From contig NZ_CP048113.1 in NCBI RefSeq assembly GCF_010093065.1, forward strand, positions 1,612,001 through 1,676,000: a DNA stretch of 64,000 nt, read 5' to 3'. The position numbers and the translations under genes were made by a program. Below are positions 17,824-27,165 of this stretch, in pieces (position 1 is the first letter of the stretch; each line of letters starts with the position of its first letter). The notes beneath the pieces were generated by a model. That model saw only the letters and a list, made by a program, of their open reading frames with translations, ran no database searches and was not told the DNA's origin. This stretch comes from Chitinophaga agri (GTDB lineage Bacteria; Bacteroidota; Bacteroidia; Chitinophagales; Chitinophagaceae).

Positions 17824-18189
17824 CTACGCCACCCGCAGGATCTTGTCCATCTTCCTGCCTTTCGACAGTTCATCCACCAGCTTATCCAGGTACCGGGTTT
17901 GCCTGGTGAGGGTATTGTCTATTTCTTCTATGCGGTAACCGCAGATCATACCGGTAATAAGGTGCGCATTTGGATGCAGGGTAGCACGCTGGAAGAAGGT
18001 CTCAAAGGTCACCTTCTCATCAATCAGCTCCTGCAGCTTTTGCCGGTCGAAGCCTGTTAACCACTCAATGACCTGGTCTAATTCTTCCTTTGTGCGCCCC
18101 TTCTTTTCCACCTTGGCGACGTACATCGGGTAAACGGAGGCGAAGGTCATTTTTGCGATCCGCTGGTTGTGTGTGTCAGTAGTATTCAT
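17824..18189 (-). CDS. DUF2200 domain-containing protein
   Basis: The 121-residue soluble protein is full length for DUF2200. It starts THNQRIAKMTFASVYPMYVAKVEKKGRTKEEL and contains the conserved EVIDWLTGF-like segment (VIEWLTGFDRQ), FETFFQRA and NAHLITGMICGYRIEEI. The function of this widespread small bacterial family is unknown. It is convergent with the small 17575 gene and divergent from the pseudouridine synthase gene. Confidence 0.9.
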   Translation of the reverse strand: MNTTDTHNQRIAKMTFASVYPMYVAKVEKKGRTKEELDQVIEWLTGFDRQKLQELIDEKVTFETFFQRATLHPNAHLITGMICGYRIEEIDNTLTRQTRYLDKLVDELSKGRKMDKILRVA

Positions 18190-18285
18190 ACCTGGTATTT
18201 TAGTTTCCGGTAATTGTATAAAAGCTGCTGCCGTCTTGGGTATCTCTCCTGGTATGCCTTATTTTATCTATTTCGGCAGAAGTGG

Positions 18286-18293
18286 TAACTTTG
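18286..18293 (+). promoter_or_regulatory. -7 element upstream of the pseudouridine synthase gene
   Basis: TAACTTTG matches TAnnTTTG and ends 22 bp before the proposed TTG start, supporting a very short leader. Confidence 0.5.
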
Positions 18294-18315
18294 CGCCCTA
18301 AATAAAGCAAAAAAC

Positions 18316-20004
18316 TTGGGAGAAAATAGTGAAGGTAAGGTATCTTATTTTTTGGACAGCTCGATAGCGCAGATCGCACTACCCGAGCGGTTTACGTTTC
18401 CATTCTATTATGAGCCGCATCCTTTAACACGCCTGGCGGCTGCTGAACTGCAACATTATCTGGAGACACAAACAGACCTGGAGCACAACTTCGGACTGGA
18501 TGCCAGCCAGGACGGCAGTGCCATCGGGAAAATGTTTGGCGTGCTCGTCATACAGGATCAGGCGGGAAAGCTGGGCTATCTATCCGCCTTCTCCGGTAAA
18601 CTCGCCGGTACGAATGACCATCCAAAATTTGTGCCGCCGGTATTTGATATGCTGGTGGAAGACAGCTTCTTCCTGAAAGGCGTAGAGATCATCAATACCA
18701 TCAATGCCCAGGTGACCGCACTTACAGCGGATGAGGGCTATCAGCGCCTCCACCGGGATATAGCACAGGCCACCACTACCTCCCAACAGGAAATAGCGGC
18801 GTTCCGGCAACAGGTGAAAGATAATAAAGCCAGCAGGAAGAGCCTGCGGGATCAGCTGAGAGCAAGCCTGAATGAGCAGGAATATGCTGCTGCAGAAGCA
18901 GACCTGGTGAAACAGAGCCTGTATGATAAGCATCTGCTGAAAACCCTGACAGACAAATGGGAACAACACCTCGAAGGGCTGCACTCAAAACTGGCACAGG
19001 CAGAGGCAGACATTGATGCGCTGAAAAATGAACGTAAAGAAAGATCGGCAGCCCTGCAACAGCAGTTGTTCGATCAATATGTCTTCCTGAACAAAGATGG
19101 TAAAAGCAAGAGCCTGCAGGAGATCTTCCGTCTGACACCCTTTGGCAAACCACCCTCCGCTGCAGGCGAATGTGCCATGCCCAAGCTCCTGCAATACGCA
19201 TTTGCCAACGGCTACAAACCGATCGCTACCGGGGAATTCTGGTGGGGTGCTGCTCCTAAATCGGAGATCAGGCAACATAAACATTTCTATCCGGCCTGTA
19301 CGGGCAAGTGTAAGCCGATCCTGGAGCACATGCTTGAAGGCATACCGGTGGATGATAATCCGCTGCTGGCAGCACCGGAAAGCGACAATACACTCAATAT
19401 CCTGTTTGAGGATGCCAGCTTCGTCGTCGTCAATAAACCATCCGGATTACGGTCCGTGCCCGGTGTGAATGTCCAGGACTCTGTATATACGAGGTTAAAG
19501 CACCTGTTGGGAGATGCAGAACCGTTTATCGTTCACCGGCTGGACATGGATACTTCCGGTCTGCTGGTAGTGGCGAAAACGCCGGAAGCACATAGGCACA
19601 TCCAGCGGCAGTTTCTGAAACGTACGGTCAGTAAGCGTTATACAGCGCTCCTGTCTAAAGTGATTGAGGATTCAGAAGGTGAGATCGATCTGCCACTGGC
19701 AGCGGATCTGTTCAACCGGCCCAGGCAGATCGTTTGTTTTACGACAGGTAAAAAAAGCGTGACGAAGTGGAAAGTGGTAGCACGGTATGAAGCGATGACG
19801 AAGATTGATTTCTGGCCACTGACAGGAAGGACGCATCAGTTGCGGATGCATTCCGCACATGAGTCAGGGCTGAATGCACCAATCGTGGGGGATGATCTGT
19901 ATGGCACAGCGGCAGAGCGTATGTACCTGCATGCTGCGTATATTGAGTTTATACATCCGGTGAGCAGGGAGAAGGTCAGCTTTGAGGCGCCGGTAGCGTT
20001 TTAA
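18316..20004 (+). CDS. RluA family pseudouridine synthase with long N-terminal extension
   Basis: This 562-residue protein should isomerise uridine to pseudouridine in rRNA or tRNA. The catalytic domain occupies about residues 365-562. It has FVVVNKPSGLRSVPG, the active-site motif HRLDMDTSGLL with Asp410, KRYTALL and GRTHQLRMHSAH. The N-terminal 360 residues hold a coiled coil (about 145-250) and a conserved CAMPKLLQYAFANGYKPIA / FYPACTGKCKPILEHML segment. That extension is seen in a known long-form subfamily, so it is not a fusion artefact. No ATG lies near the front. TTG 18316, just downstream of a promoter-like element, is chosen, and the start is uncertain. Confidence 0.85.
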   Translation: MGENSEGKVSYFLDSSIAQIALPERFTFPFYYEPHPLTRLAAAELQHYLETQTDLEHNFGLDASQDGSAIGKMFGVLVIQDQAGKLGYLSAFSGKLAGTNDHPKFVPPVFDMLVEDSFFLKGVEIINTINAQVTALTADEGYQRLHRDIAQATTTSQQEIAAFRQQVKDNKASRKSLRDQLRASLNEQEYAAAEADLVKQSLYDKHLLKTLTDKWEQHLEGLHSKLAQAEADIDALKNERKERSAALQQQLFDQYVFLNKDGKSKSLQEIFRLTPFGKPPSAAGECAMPKLLQYAFANGYKPIATGEFWWGAAPKSEIRQHKHFYPACTGKCKPILEHMLEGIPVDDNPLLAAPESDNTLNILFEDASFVVVNKPSGLRSVPGVNVQDSVYTRLKHLLGDAEPFIVHRLDMDTSGLLVVAKTPEAHRHIQRQFLKRTVSKRYTALLSKVIEDSEGEIDLPLAADLFNRPRQIVCFTTGKKSVTKWKVVARYEAMTKIDFWPLTGRTHQLRMHSAHESGLNAPIVGDDLYGTAAERMYLHAAYIEFIHPVSREKVSFEAPVAF

Positions 20005-20071
20005 CAGGAGATCAGGATGCACAGCAATAACACACTATTCATATCTATTATCGCAGTTAAAAATCAGCAGT

Positions 20072-20830
20072 ATGCCCTGGAATCCCGAAGTATATAACCA
20101 GTTTAAAGAGAAGAGATATGCGCCATTTTATGATCTGATCGGTCATATTCATTCGAAGCCAGGTATGCGGATGATCGATCTCGGATGTGGCACAGGAGAG
20201 CTGACAAAAGTGCTGGCCGACAGGTTTCCCGGCAGCCAGGTGACCGGTATCGATTCCTCTGCCGAGATGCTGGCAAAAGTGCCGCAGCAGGAGAACATTG
20301 ACTTTATTCAGCGGTCAGTGGAAGCACAACTGACCTTACCGGATAAGTGGGATGCGATTGTTGCAAATGCTTCCTTACAATGGGTGGACGATCACGCCAG
20401 GCTGTTCCCTGATCTGATATCGAAATTACTTCCTGATGGCCAGCTGGCCGTGCAGATGCCATCACAGAAAGAGAATGTACTGAATCAGTTGCTTTACAAA
20501 CTGGTACACGAGCAACCGTTCTTTGAAGTACTGAAAAACGCCATACACCATCCACCAGTACTATCGCTGGATGACTATACGACACTATTGATTAACAATG
20601 GAGCGAAGGATGTAGTGGTATATCAGAAAGTCTATCCGATCATTGCCGCATCTATTGACACTTTATATGATTTCATTTCCGGTTCAGCGCTGGTACCTTA
20701 TATGGAGCAACTGGAAGCGCCGCTGCAAGCTGTATTCGTGAGCGTGTTCAGGGACAGGATAGCCCAGTATTACACCTCCTCTCCCATGGTATATGCTTTC
20801 AAACGCATCTTTTTAATAGCCCGTTTCTAA
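20072..20830 (+). CDS. Trans-aconitate 2-methyltransferase-like protein
   Basis: The 252-residue class I methyltransferase matches the Tam family along its length. It starts WNPEVYNQFKEKRYAPFYDLI, has SAM motif I in MIDLGCGTGELTKVLADRFP, motif II in VTGIDSSAEML, and the Tam-like NASLQWVDDHARLFPDL strand. Tam methylates trans-aconitate, a spontaneous by-product that inhibits the citric-acid cycle. Many relatives have other substrates, so the specificity is provisional. It lies 67 bp behind the pseudouridine synthase gene in the same direction and is possibly co-transcribed. Confidence 0.8.
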   Translation: MPWNPEVYNQFKEKRYAPFYDLIGHIHSKPGMRMIDLGCGTGELTKVLADRFPGSQVTGIDSSAEMLAKVPQQENIDFIQRSVEAQLTLPDKWDAIVANASLQWVDDHARLFPDLISKLLPDGQLAVQMPSQKENVLNQLLYKLVHEQPFFEVLKNAIHHPPVLSLDDYTTLLINNGAKDVVVYQKVYPIIAASIDTLYDFISGSALVPYMEQLEAPLQAVFVSVFRDRIAQYYTSSPMVYAFKRIFLIARF

Positions 20831-20833
20831 GAG

Positions 20834-20863
20834 AACGGCCAGTACCGGGTAGGTACTGGCCGT
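20834..20863. terminator. Bidirectional terminator between convergent genes
   Basis: A 13-bp stem (aacggccagtacc / ggtactggccgtt) with a short loop lies between the stop codons of the Tam-like gene and the convergent metalloprotease gene. Confidence 0.8.
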
Positions 20864-20888
20864 TTAATATTACAGGCAATACGTATTT

Positions 20889-23800
20889 TTATTGCTTGAT
20901 GACCTTTGTCTTACTCACTTCTTTCACTCCGTTCTTCACTCTGAGGATATAGACACCTGCAGGTAATGCAGAGATATCCAGCTGCGCATTCACCGGATTT
21001 AGTTCGCGACGCAATACTACGCGGCCGTTCACATCAAAGATACTTACCTCAGACCTGCCTTTGAAACCTGTCAGGTTCACGTTCACAAAGTTGTTAGCAG
21101 GATTCGGGAATACCGCTACTTTCGGCACATCGCTGGTAACCATATCAGTACTACGGCTGGCAGTACCTAACTGCACGCGTAACGTATAGCAGGAGCTTGC
21201 ATTATTAGCACCACTGTATCCGAATACCTGTACATAGTAAGTACCAGGCGTCACGCTTCTGCTGATCGTTTCACTGCTGGTACCACCTGCCTGAGAAATG
21301 TTCAGCTGTGTACCTGCACTGTTGAGGAGTCTCAGGTCATAGTCAGCCGGCAGGGTACCTAACGTAATGGTAATGGTACCCGTTGTGGTGATCACGAACT
21401 TATAATGATCAATGTCGCCGGTCGGACTGATAAGACCTGTTACATCGGTATTGAACGGAATAGTGGCAGCACCTGCTATTGTACCATTGGTAGATGTATC
21501 CAATGTGTTCGCACATGTTGGCGGAGTTGCCGTAGTGAATTGTGCGGCAGCATAGGCACCATTACCATCTGCGCAGCGGGTCCGCACCCTCCAGTCGTAT
21601 ACAGTAGAGGATGTCAGTCCGCTTAGTCCAGCTGAAGTAGCAGTCGTTGCAGACGCGACACTGATCCAGGTAGCAGATGCAGCAGGTTTATAGTCTACAT
21701 CATAGCTCACGGCGCCACTTACAGCCGTCCAGCTGATGGTGGCAGCAGTAGTGGTGATCGCAGAACTGGTCAGACCAGTCGGCGCACCACAGGTCGTGCT
21801 GGCGGTGGTAGTGAACTGGGCAACAGAGTAAGAGCTGCTATCGCTGGTACAACGCGTCCGTACCCTGTAGTCATAGGTCGTACCAGCGGCCAGACCTGTT
21901 AAGCCAACAGCAGTACCCGTTGTTCCTGAGATGGCGTTGATCCAGGTAGCAGATGTAGTTGCCTTATAGTCCACATCATAAGATACCGCGCCACTTACAG
22001 CAGCCCATTTCACCACAGCAGATGTTGCGGTGACAGCGGAATCAGACAAAGCGGAAGGAGACACACAGGAGGAGCCGGATACGATAGTGAAGTTCGTATT
22101 GGAGATATCAAAGAAGATATTGCCTACTGCTTCTACCTTTATTCTGGCGGTGGTAGTTGCTGTATTAGGAATAATGACACTTTCGCTACCATCATTCGGT
22201 GTGCTGGCCACGAGCGTGTTGAATGTATTACCACCATCTGTAGAGAGCGATATTTTTACATTAGCCGTGCTAACTGGTGAAGCAGTGGTATTTGCTACAT
22301 TCCAGGTGATGGTCTGAGCGGAGTTACCAGCCCATGAGACAGCGGTATTGGGAGCCGTTACTGAAAACGGACCGGACGCGTTGCTGACAGTCACCGTCAT
22401 CTCTGCGAAGTTGGTCTGCCCGATCGTTACCGGCGCTGTAGAGCTGTAGGGTGCATTGTCCCTGACCGTTAACCGGAAGCGTAACGTTCTTGCCACCGAG
22501 CTCAGTGCTTCCGTGTTGGCACCCGCGTCACCACCTGTCAGCGGACCGGATACCAGTCCGCCGGCGAGGATAGTGGCCAGTTTAGGGAAATATCTCGTCG
22601 GGGAAGTCGTAGCAGGCAATGTCAGCCAGTTAGGACCTGTTGCTTTAGTAGGACTGGCCACGCTACTTGCACCTGTCTGGGAGGAAGAAGCGTTGTCGTA
22701 TTGCTCCCAGCAGTAGGTCAGGACATCGCCGGGATTAGCGTCCGTCGCTGAACCCGTCAGGGCAAACGGCGTGCTGACAGGGATGGTATAGTTACCACCA
22801 GCGCTTACGACAGGCGTAGCGTTATTGCCACTGATGCTGGTCGTTACCGGGCAGGATTTAGTAGCGAGGTTACTCTGGATCTGCGCGATGGAGGCCGCAT
22901 GAAAGATATCAATAGAGTGATTGGCCATATCCTGGCTGGTGATACCAGCATAGCCCATGATGGTGATACCGGAACCAGGTTCCACGTTAACGCCGGTACC
23001 TTCATTGCTCATAGAGAATGTATGGTTAGCGCCCAACTGGTGTCCTACTTCATGCACCACATAGTCGATATCAAAGTTATCGCCCTGCGGGATGTTATCC
23101 GCAGGAGAAGTAAAACCACTTCCTTTTGAGTTATCGACACAGATACAACCGATACAGCCAGCGTTACCGCCACCACCGGATGCACCGAACAGGTGACCGA
23201 TGTCATAGTTAGCCGCACCTATTACGGAGTTCAGCGTATTCTGTAACTCGCTGTTCCAGGCGCCACCAGCACCGGAACTGGCATTTGAATAGGGGTCTGT
23301 GCTAGCCACATAATAGAATACACTGGTCGTATTGGACACCAGGTTCAGATGGATGGCCAGGTCTCTTTCATAGACACCGTTACAACGGGTCAGGGTTGCA
23401 TTGACAGCAGCCAGCACCAACCCTACCTGCGACGCACTGGTCGCACCAAAGTAATTGGAGTATTCAGCCGTTACTGACTGTGCCAGTCGCAGTGTTTTGG
23501 CATCGCCGGTTGACCGGGCAGCCACGTTGGGTACCTGGCGGCTGATGTCAGTGGCCAGCCGTTCTTCAGGTGTAGAACATTTCCAGGGCAGGGAGTTCGG
23601 TCTTTTTTTGAACACCGTGTACACCGTATGATCGGCGGAATAAGGTTCTATGAACTCATTTTCCTTACCCGTACGGAAGACCATCGTCTGAATACCCTGT
23701 GGGGACACGCTTAGTTTTAAGGTAGCGTATTTATCAGTGATCCCCTTACCAGAAAAGGATCTTATTTCCGGAAACCGTGCCTGCAGGGCGGGTTCGAAGT

Positions 23801-24080
23801 TAGATGCCTCTGTGATCTCGAACTGTTCGATCTGTCCGTCGGCGTTGGGCAGGGAAATAACAGTAGTACGCGTGGCAGCATTACCAACAGTTTTAAATGC
23901 CTGCGCCCTGAAAGGAGCAATGTTCAGATCGAATAATTTAAATTCAGCCGGAAAGGCGAGGCGGGATACGGCTTTATCCGGAATGATCCTGGCGCCGTCT
24001 GTGTGGGGTCTCCAGTAGTCCTGAGCAGACAATACAGTACTGCACAACAATGCTACTGCCATGAGTAGAAGTGATCTCAT
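20889..24080 (-). CDS. Reprolysin-type (M12B) zinc metalloprotease with Fn3 domains, T9SS type-A secreted
   Basis: The 1063-residue secreted protease starts with a signal peptide ending near LSAQ (residue 20). A propeptide-like region spans about 25-190. The catalytic domain (about 195-410) carries the zinc motif H343EVGHQLGANH353 and a Met-turn in GSGITIMGYAG. A beta-sandwich region follows, then two near-identical fibronectin type III modules of about 90 residues (SAVSYDVDYK ... YDYRVRTRC). After these comes a pre-peptidase-type C-terminal domain (DIDHYKFVITTTGTITITLG). The chain ends in a Por-type T9SS sorting tail (VFPNPANNFVNVNL, then PAGVYILRVKNG). It is probably an extracellular protease that digests protein polymers; the substrate is unknown. 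Confidence 0.92.
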   Translation of the reverse strand: MRSLLLMAVALLCSTVLSAQDYWRPHTDGARIIPDKAVSRLAFPAEFKLFDLNIAPFRAQAFKTVGNAATRTTVISLPNADGQIEQFEITEASNFEPALQARFPEIRSFSGKGITDKYATLKLSVSPQGIQTMVFRTGKENEFIEPYSADHTVYTVFKKRPNSLPWKCSTPEERLATDISRQVPNVAARSTGDAKTLRLAQSVTAEYSNYFGATSASQVGLVLAAVNATLTRCNGVYERDLAIHLNLVSNTTSVFYYVASTDPYSNASSGAGGAWNSELQNTLNSVIGAANYDIGHLFGASGGGGNAGCIGCICVDNSKGSGFTSPADNIPQGDNFDIDYVVHEVGHQLGANHTFSMSNEGTGVNVEPGSGITIMGYAGITSQDMANHSIDIFHAASIAQIQSNLATKSCPVTTSISGNNATPVVSAGGNYTIPVSTPFALTGSATDANPGDVLTYCWEQYDNASSSQTGASSVASPTKATGPNWLTLPATTSPTRYFPKLATILAGGLVSGPLTGGDAGANTEALSSVARTLRFRLTVRDNAPYSSTAPVTIGQTNFAEMTVTVSNASGPFSVTAPNTAVSWAGNSAQTITWNVANTTASPVSTANVKISLSTDGGNTFNTLVASTPNDGSESVIIPNTATTTARIKVEAVGNIFFDISNTNFTIVSGSSCVSPSALSDSAVTATSAVVKWAAVSGAVSYDVDYKATTSATWINAISGTTGTAVGLTGLAAGTTYDYRVRTRCTSDSSSYSVAQFTTTASTTCGAPTGLTSSAITTTAATISWTAVSGAVSYDVDYKPAASATWISVASATTATSAGLSGLTSSTVYDWRVRTRCADGNGAYAAAQFTTATPPTCANTLDTSTNGTIAGAATIPFNTDVTGLISPTGDIDHYKFVITTTGTITITLGTLPADYDLRLLNSAGTQLNISQAGGTSSETISRSVTPGTYYVQVFGYSGANNASSCYTLRVQLGTASRSTDMVTSDVPKVAVFPNPANNFVNVNLTGFKGRSEVSIFDVNGRVVLRRELNPVNAQLDISALPAGVYILRVKNGVKEVSKTKVIKQ

Positions 24081-24311
24081 TTGCTGTTAGGGTTTAATGA
24101 TGAAGAATAGTAGTTATCATAAATGTAGCAGAACTCGCTGCGGCGGTAAATGTATCCGCACACGATCATTGATAACCTATAAAATGGACAATACTTCCGG
24201 AAGGCCCTTTGATTATGTACAGATAGTTTATTTATTTTCCCTTTTTTAAAAGATGCAAAGGATTAAATGGATTTCCTTTGATCTTCAACCAAAATTCCAC
24301 CGTTCATCAAA

Positions 24312-26177
24312 ATGGCCTGCTTCTACGTACGTTCCACGCTGTATCTGACAGTTATTTACTGCTGCTGCTTTCTGACATGCCTGCAGGCACAACGGCCTGC
24401 GCATATTGACCACAACACTGCCGAGTATATATTTACCTATGATGAGATCCACTGGCTGGAAGACAGCGCTGGCACGATAAGTTTCAGTGAGGTCAGGGCC
24501 AGGGATGCCACCGGCGCATTTCAGCCTAATCCGTATTACTATCCGAAGAATTTTAACACCCGGTCAGCGTACTGGTTCAAGGTGCGGCTAACTGTTTCGG
24601 GTCCTGCGGTAAAAAATCAGCGCCTGATCGAATTTTATGACCAGACCATCAATGACATCACGCTCTATCTGCCTGCTGTCAATGGCGTTTATACGGCTGC
24701 ACATGCCGGGGCAGGTCAACCCTTTGCAGCGCGGCTTTACCGGCATAAGAACTTTGAGTTCCTGATACCTGAGCTGTCGGCCGGTACTTATGTATACTAT
24801 GTCAGGATCAAATCTTTGAATGAGATCAACTTCATCATGGTATACAGGTCGGTGGAGCGGTTCATTAACTATGCACTGGTAGAATATATCACTTATGGGT
24901 TGTTCTATGGTATGATACTGGTTTTCTGTTTATACAATCTGCTGATGCTGCTGGCCACCAGGCTCAGTCATTATCTTTATTATGTGTTGTATATCGTGAG
25001 CGTCGGGGTGTATGAAATGAGTACAGACGGCATTGCGTTTCAGTTCATATGGCCGGGTGCCCCGGCACTGAATGAATATATGTACGGTATTTCGCTGTAT
25101 TGTATGAGTATGTTCGCACTCATTTTTGCCAGAACGCTGCTAAGGGTAAAAAGACAGAGCCCCGCGCTGTATCGGCTGCTCAACTGGATCATCATTATAC
25201 GGACACTTTATTTCGCGGTTTGCCTGTTGCTCCGCAAAGAATGGTTTATCTATAAATTCCTGGATCTCATTCCGCTATTTGCGGCGTTCTGCTCTGGTTT
25301 CATCATCTGGTACAAAGGCTTTAAGCCGGCGCGCTTCTTTGTACTGGGCAATGCATTCCTCTTCATTGGGGCTATTGTAAAACTGATCACAGTATTAGGC
25401 TTTGTGAAAGGGGTATCAGGAGTGGTGGGACACTACAGTATGGTCTTCGGCTTTGTCCTGGAAATGGTGCTGTTCTCCTTTTCCATCGGCGATCAGGTCA
25501 GGCTTTTCAGGAAGGAGAAAAAGCAGGCCCAGGATGACGCCTTCTTTCATATGCAGCACAACCTGAAGTTGCAGGCATCCGTCAATCAGCAGCTGGAAGA
25601 GCAGGTAGCCGCCCGTACCAGGCAGCTGGAGATCCAGTCCAGGGAGATACAGGAACAGGCGCAGGAGATCGCGCGTATGAACAGGTTACTGGAAAAAGAT
25701 AATGCGGCACTGAAAACAAATATCGAAAAGATCACGGATGCGCGGATCACGTCTGCGGAGCTGACATTCGAAGAGTTCAGCCAGAAGTACCCTGATCAGG
25801 AAAAATGTTACCAGTTCCTGGCCGATCTGAAATGGAGTGATGGATTTGCCTGCAGGAAATGTGGCTATACCAATTACAGCAAGGGACGTAAGCCTTTCAG
25901 CCGGCGGTGCAACAAGTGTGCGTATGAGGAGTCACCGATGCATGACACGATCTTTGAAAATAACCGGATCCCGATCAATAAGGCATTCTACATCGTCTAT
26001 CTGGTATTTACGACCAAAGGGCACATCTCTTCTTATCAGATCGCGGAGAAAACAGGTATGCGCCAGGGTACCTGCTGGGCATATGCCACCCGGGTCAAAA
26101 ATCTGCTGGAGATGGAGGGCGTGGTTGCTAAAAGGAATAAAAAGGCAAGCTGGACGGACCTGATCAGGAAGACATGA
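24312..26177 (+). CDS. 7TMR-DISM membrane receptor fused to an IS1595-type zinc-ribbon/HTH domain
   Basis: The 621-residue protein has a signal peptide (to about residue 26). An extracellular 7TMR-DISMED2-like beta domain spans about 35-170, and seven hydrophobic helices span about 185-390. A cytoplasmic coiled coil spans about 395-475. The C-terminal domain of about 120 residues starts FEEFSQKYPDQEKCYQFLADLKW. It contains a four-cysteine zinc ribbon (C514, C517, C533, C536) and a helical segment (SSYQIAEKTGMRQGTCWAYA). This matches the N-terminal DNA-binding part of IS1595-family transposases, without the DDE catalytic domain. In this receptor family the C-terminus normally carries a kinase, cyclase or LytTR output. 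A membrane-tethered DNA-binding output is the likely reading. Confidence 0.85.
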   Translation: MACFYVRSTLYLTVIYCCCFLTCLQAQRPAHIDHNTAEYIFTYDEIHWLEDSAGTISFSEVRARDATGAFQPNPYYYPKNFNTRSAYWFKVRLTVSGPAVKNQRLIEFYDQTINDITLYLPAVNGVYTAAHAGAGQPFAARLYRHKNFEFLIPELSAGTYVYYVRIKSLNEINFIMVYRSVERFINYALVEYITYGLFYGMILVFCLYNLLMLLATRLSHYLYYVLYIVSVGVYEMSTDGIAFQFIWPGAPALNEYMYGISLYCMSMFALIFARTLLRVKRQSPALYRLLNWIIIIRTLYFAVCLLLRKEWFIYKFLDLIPLFAAFCSGFIIWYKGFKPARFFVLGNAFLFIGAIVKLITVLGFVKGVSGVVGHYSMVFGFVLEMVLFSFSIGDQVRLFRKEKKQAQDDAFFHMQHNLKLQASVNQQLEEQVAARTRQLEIQSREIQEQAQEIARMNRLLEKDNAALKTNIEKITDARITSAELTFEEFSQKYPDQEKCYQFLADLKWSDGFACRKCGYTNYSKGRKPFSRRCNKCAYEESPMHDTIFENNRIPINKAFYIVYLVFTTKGHISSYQIAEKTGMRQGTCWAYATRVKNLLEMEGVVAKRNKKASWTDLIRKT

Positions 26178-26200
26178 CAAACGTGGTGAGTCTGTCCGTA

Positions 26201-27097
26201 TCAAAACCGGATAACAGTACCCATCGTCACGCTGGCTGCACTGGAGAATGCACCATTAAACTGTGTGGTCTGTACAGTTCCCGATTCAAGGAACAATTTG
26301 TCCGTGCCGTTCCCTGTTTCAGCCCGGCGATATACTCCTGATACAAACACTGACAAATAGCCTTTAAGCCGGAAAACAGCCCCTAAAGCCGCCTTTACAT
26401 CGAATCCGCTGGCCTGTTGCTGAAAACTGACCGGATGCTGAAAAGCAGCGATCAGGTTCCAGTCAGCCAGTGCGGTGTAGCGCATCTGGCTATACAGCAC
26501 CTCCACTGTTATGTCCAGCCAGGAGGTGACCTGATATCGGCCTGCAATGCCTCCGGTCATCCCTTTCCAGCGGGTATCGTAGGTACAGCGGAGATTTTTC
26601 TGTCCGGGAACATAAGCCGCATGATCGAGCAGGAACAGTGCCTCCCTGTTCTCCGCATATCCGGCCGATACAGTCATACGCATACGCCTGCGTTGCAGAA
26701 AATGGTAGCCTGCATACAGGCGGAAGGCGGATAAATTGCCGGCATCACTATCCAGCTGCGCGTGGTAGGTAGGCAGGCGACGATCATCGTCCGCATAATC
26801 AGTATCCGTAGCCGTACCTGTTGTGATAAAGCATTTTGATCCCTCTGCTCCGATGAATAATTCGCCGCTGAGCGGCAGCCGTACCGTAGCAGTAACCAGG
26901 GGGCCACTCACTGCCCGCCATTTTAGTTCGGAGAGAATATCGGGTGATTGTCCGCTGCCTGCACCGGCTATTGACCATCGCAGATCAGCCGTCTGATAAC
27001 CACCTGCAGCCTCCACTTCCAGTAGCGGAGTCCGGCGCTGTGCATGGACGATGCCGCAACAGCAAAGTAGTAAGCCTTTGAGTAGTATAAATTTCAT
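26201..27097 (-). CDS. Predicted outer-membrane beta-barrel protein
   Basis: The 298-residue protein has a signal peptide ending at VHAQ (residue 20). An alternating hydrophobic/polar pattern with aromatic girdle residues continues to the C-terminus, which ends in a beta-strand with terminal Phe (SVTMGTVIRF). That ending is the usual signature of an outer-membrane barrel. Strand-like segments include MRMTVSAGYAENREALF and DITVEVLYSQMRYTALADW. I recognise no specific family. It is convergent with the receptor gene, with a 23-bp gap between them. Confidence 0.65.
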   Translation of the reverse strand: MKFILLKGLLLCCCGIVHAQRRTPLLEVEAAGGYQTADLRWSIAGAGSGQSPDILSELKWRAVSGPLVTATVRLPLSGELFIGAEGSKCFITTGTATDTDYADDDRRLPTYHAQLDSDAGNLSAFRLYAGYHFLQRRRMRMTVSAGYAENREALFLLDHAAYVPGQKNLRCTYDTRWKGMTGGIAGRYQVTSWLDITVEVLYSQMRYTALADWNLIAAFQHPVSFQQQASGFDVKAALGAVFRLKGYLSVFVSGVYRRAETGNGTDKLFLESGTVQTTQFNGAFSSAASVTMGTVIRF

Positions 27098-27165
27098 ATC
27101 ATAAGAGGTAGTTTACCCACCCGGCAGGGAGCCGGCGGTGGGTAAACAGGTTGTAATGGACCGGA

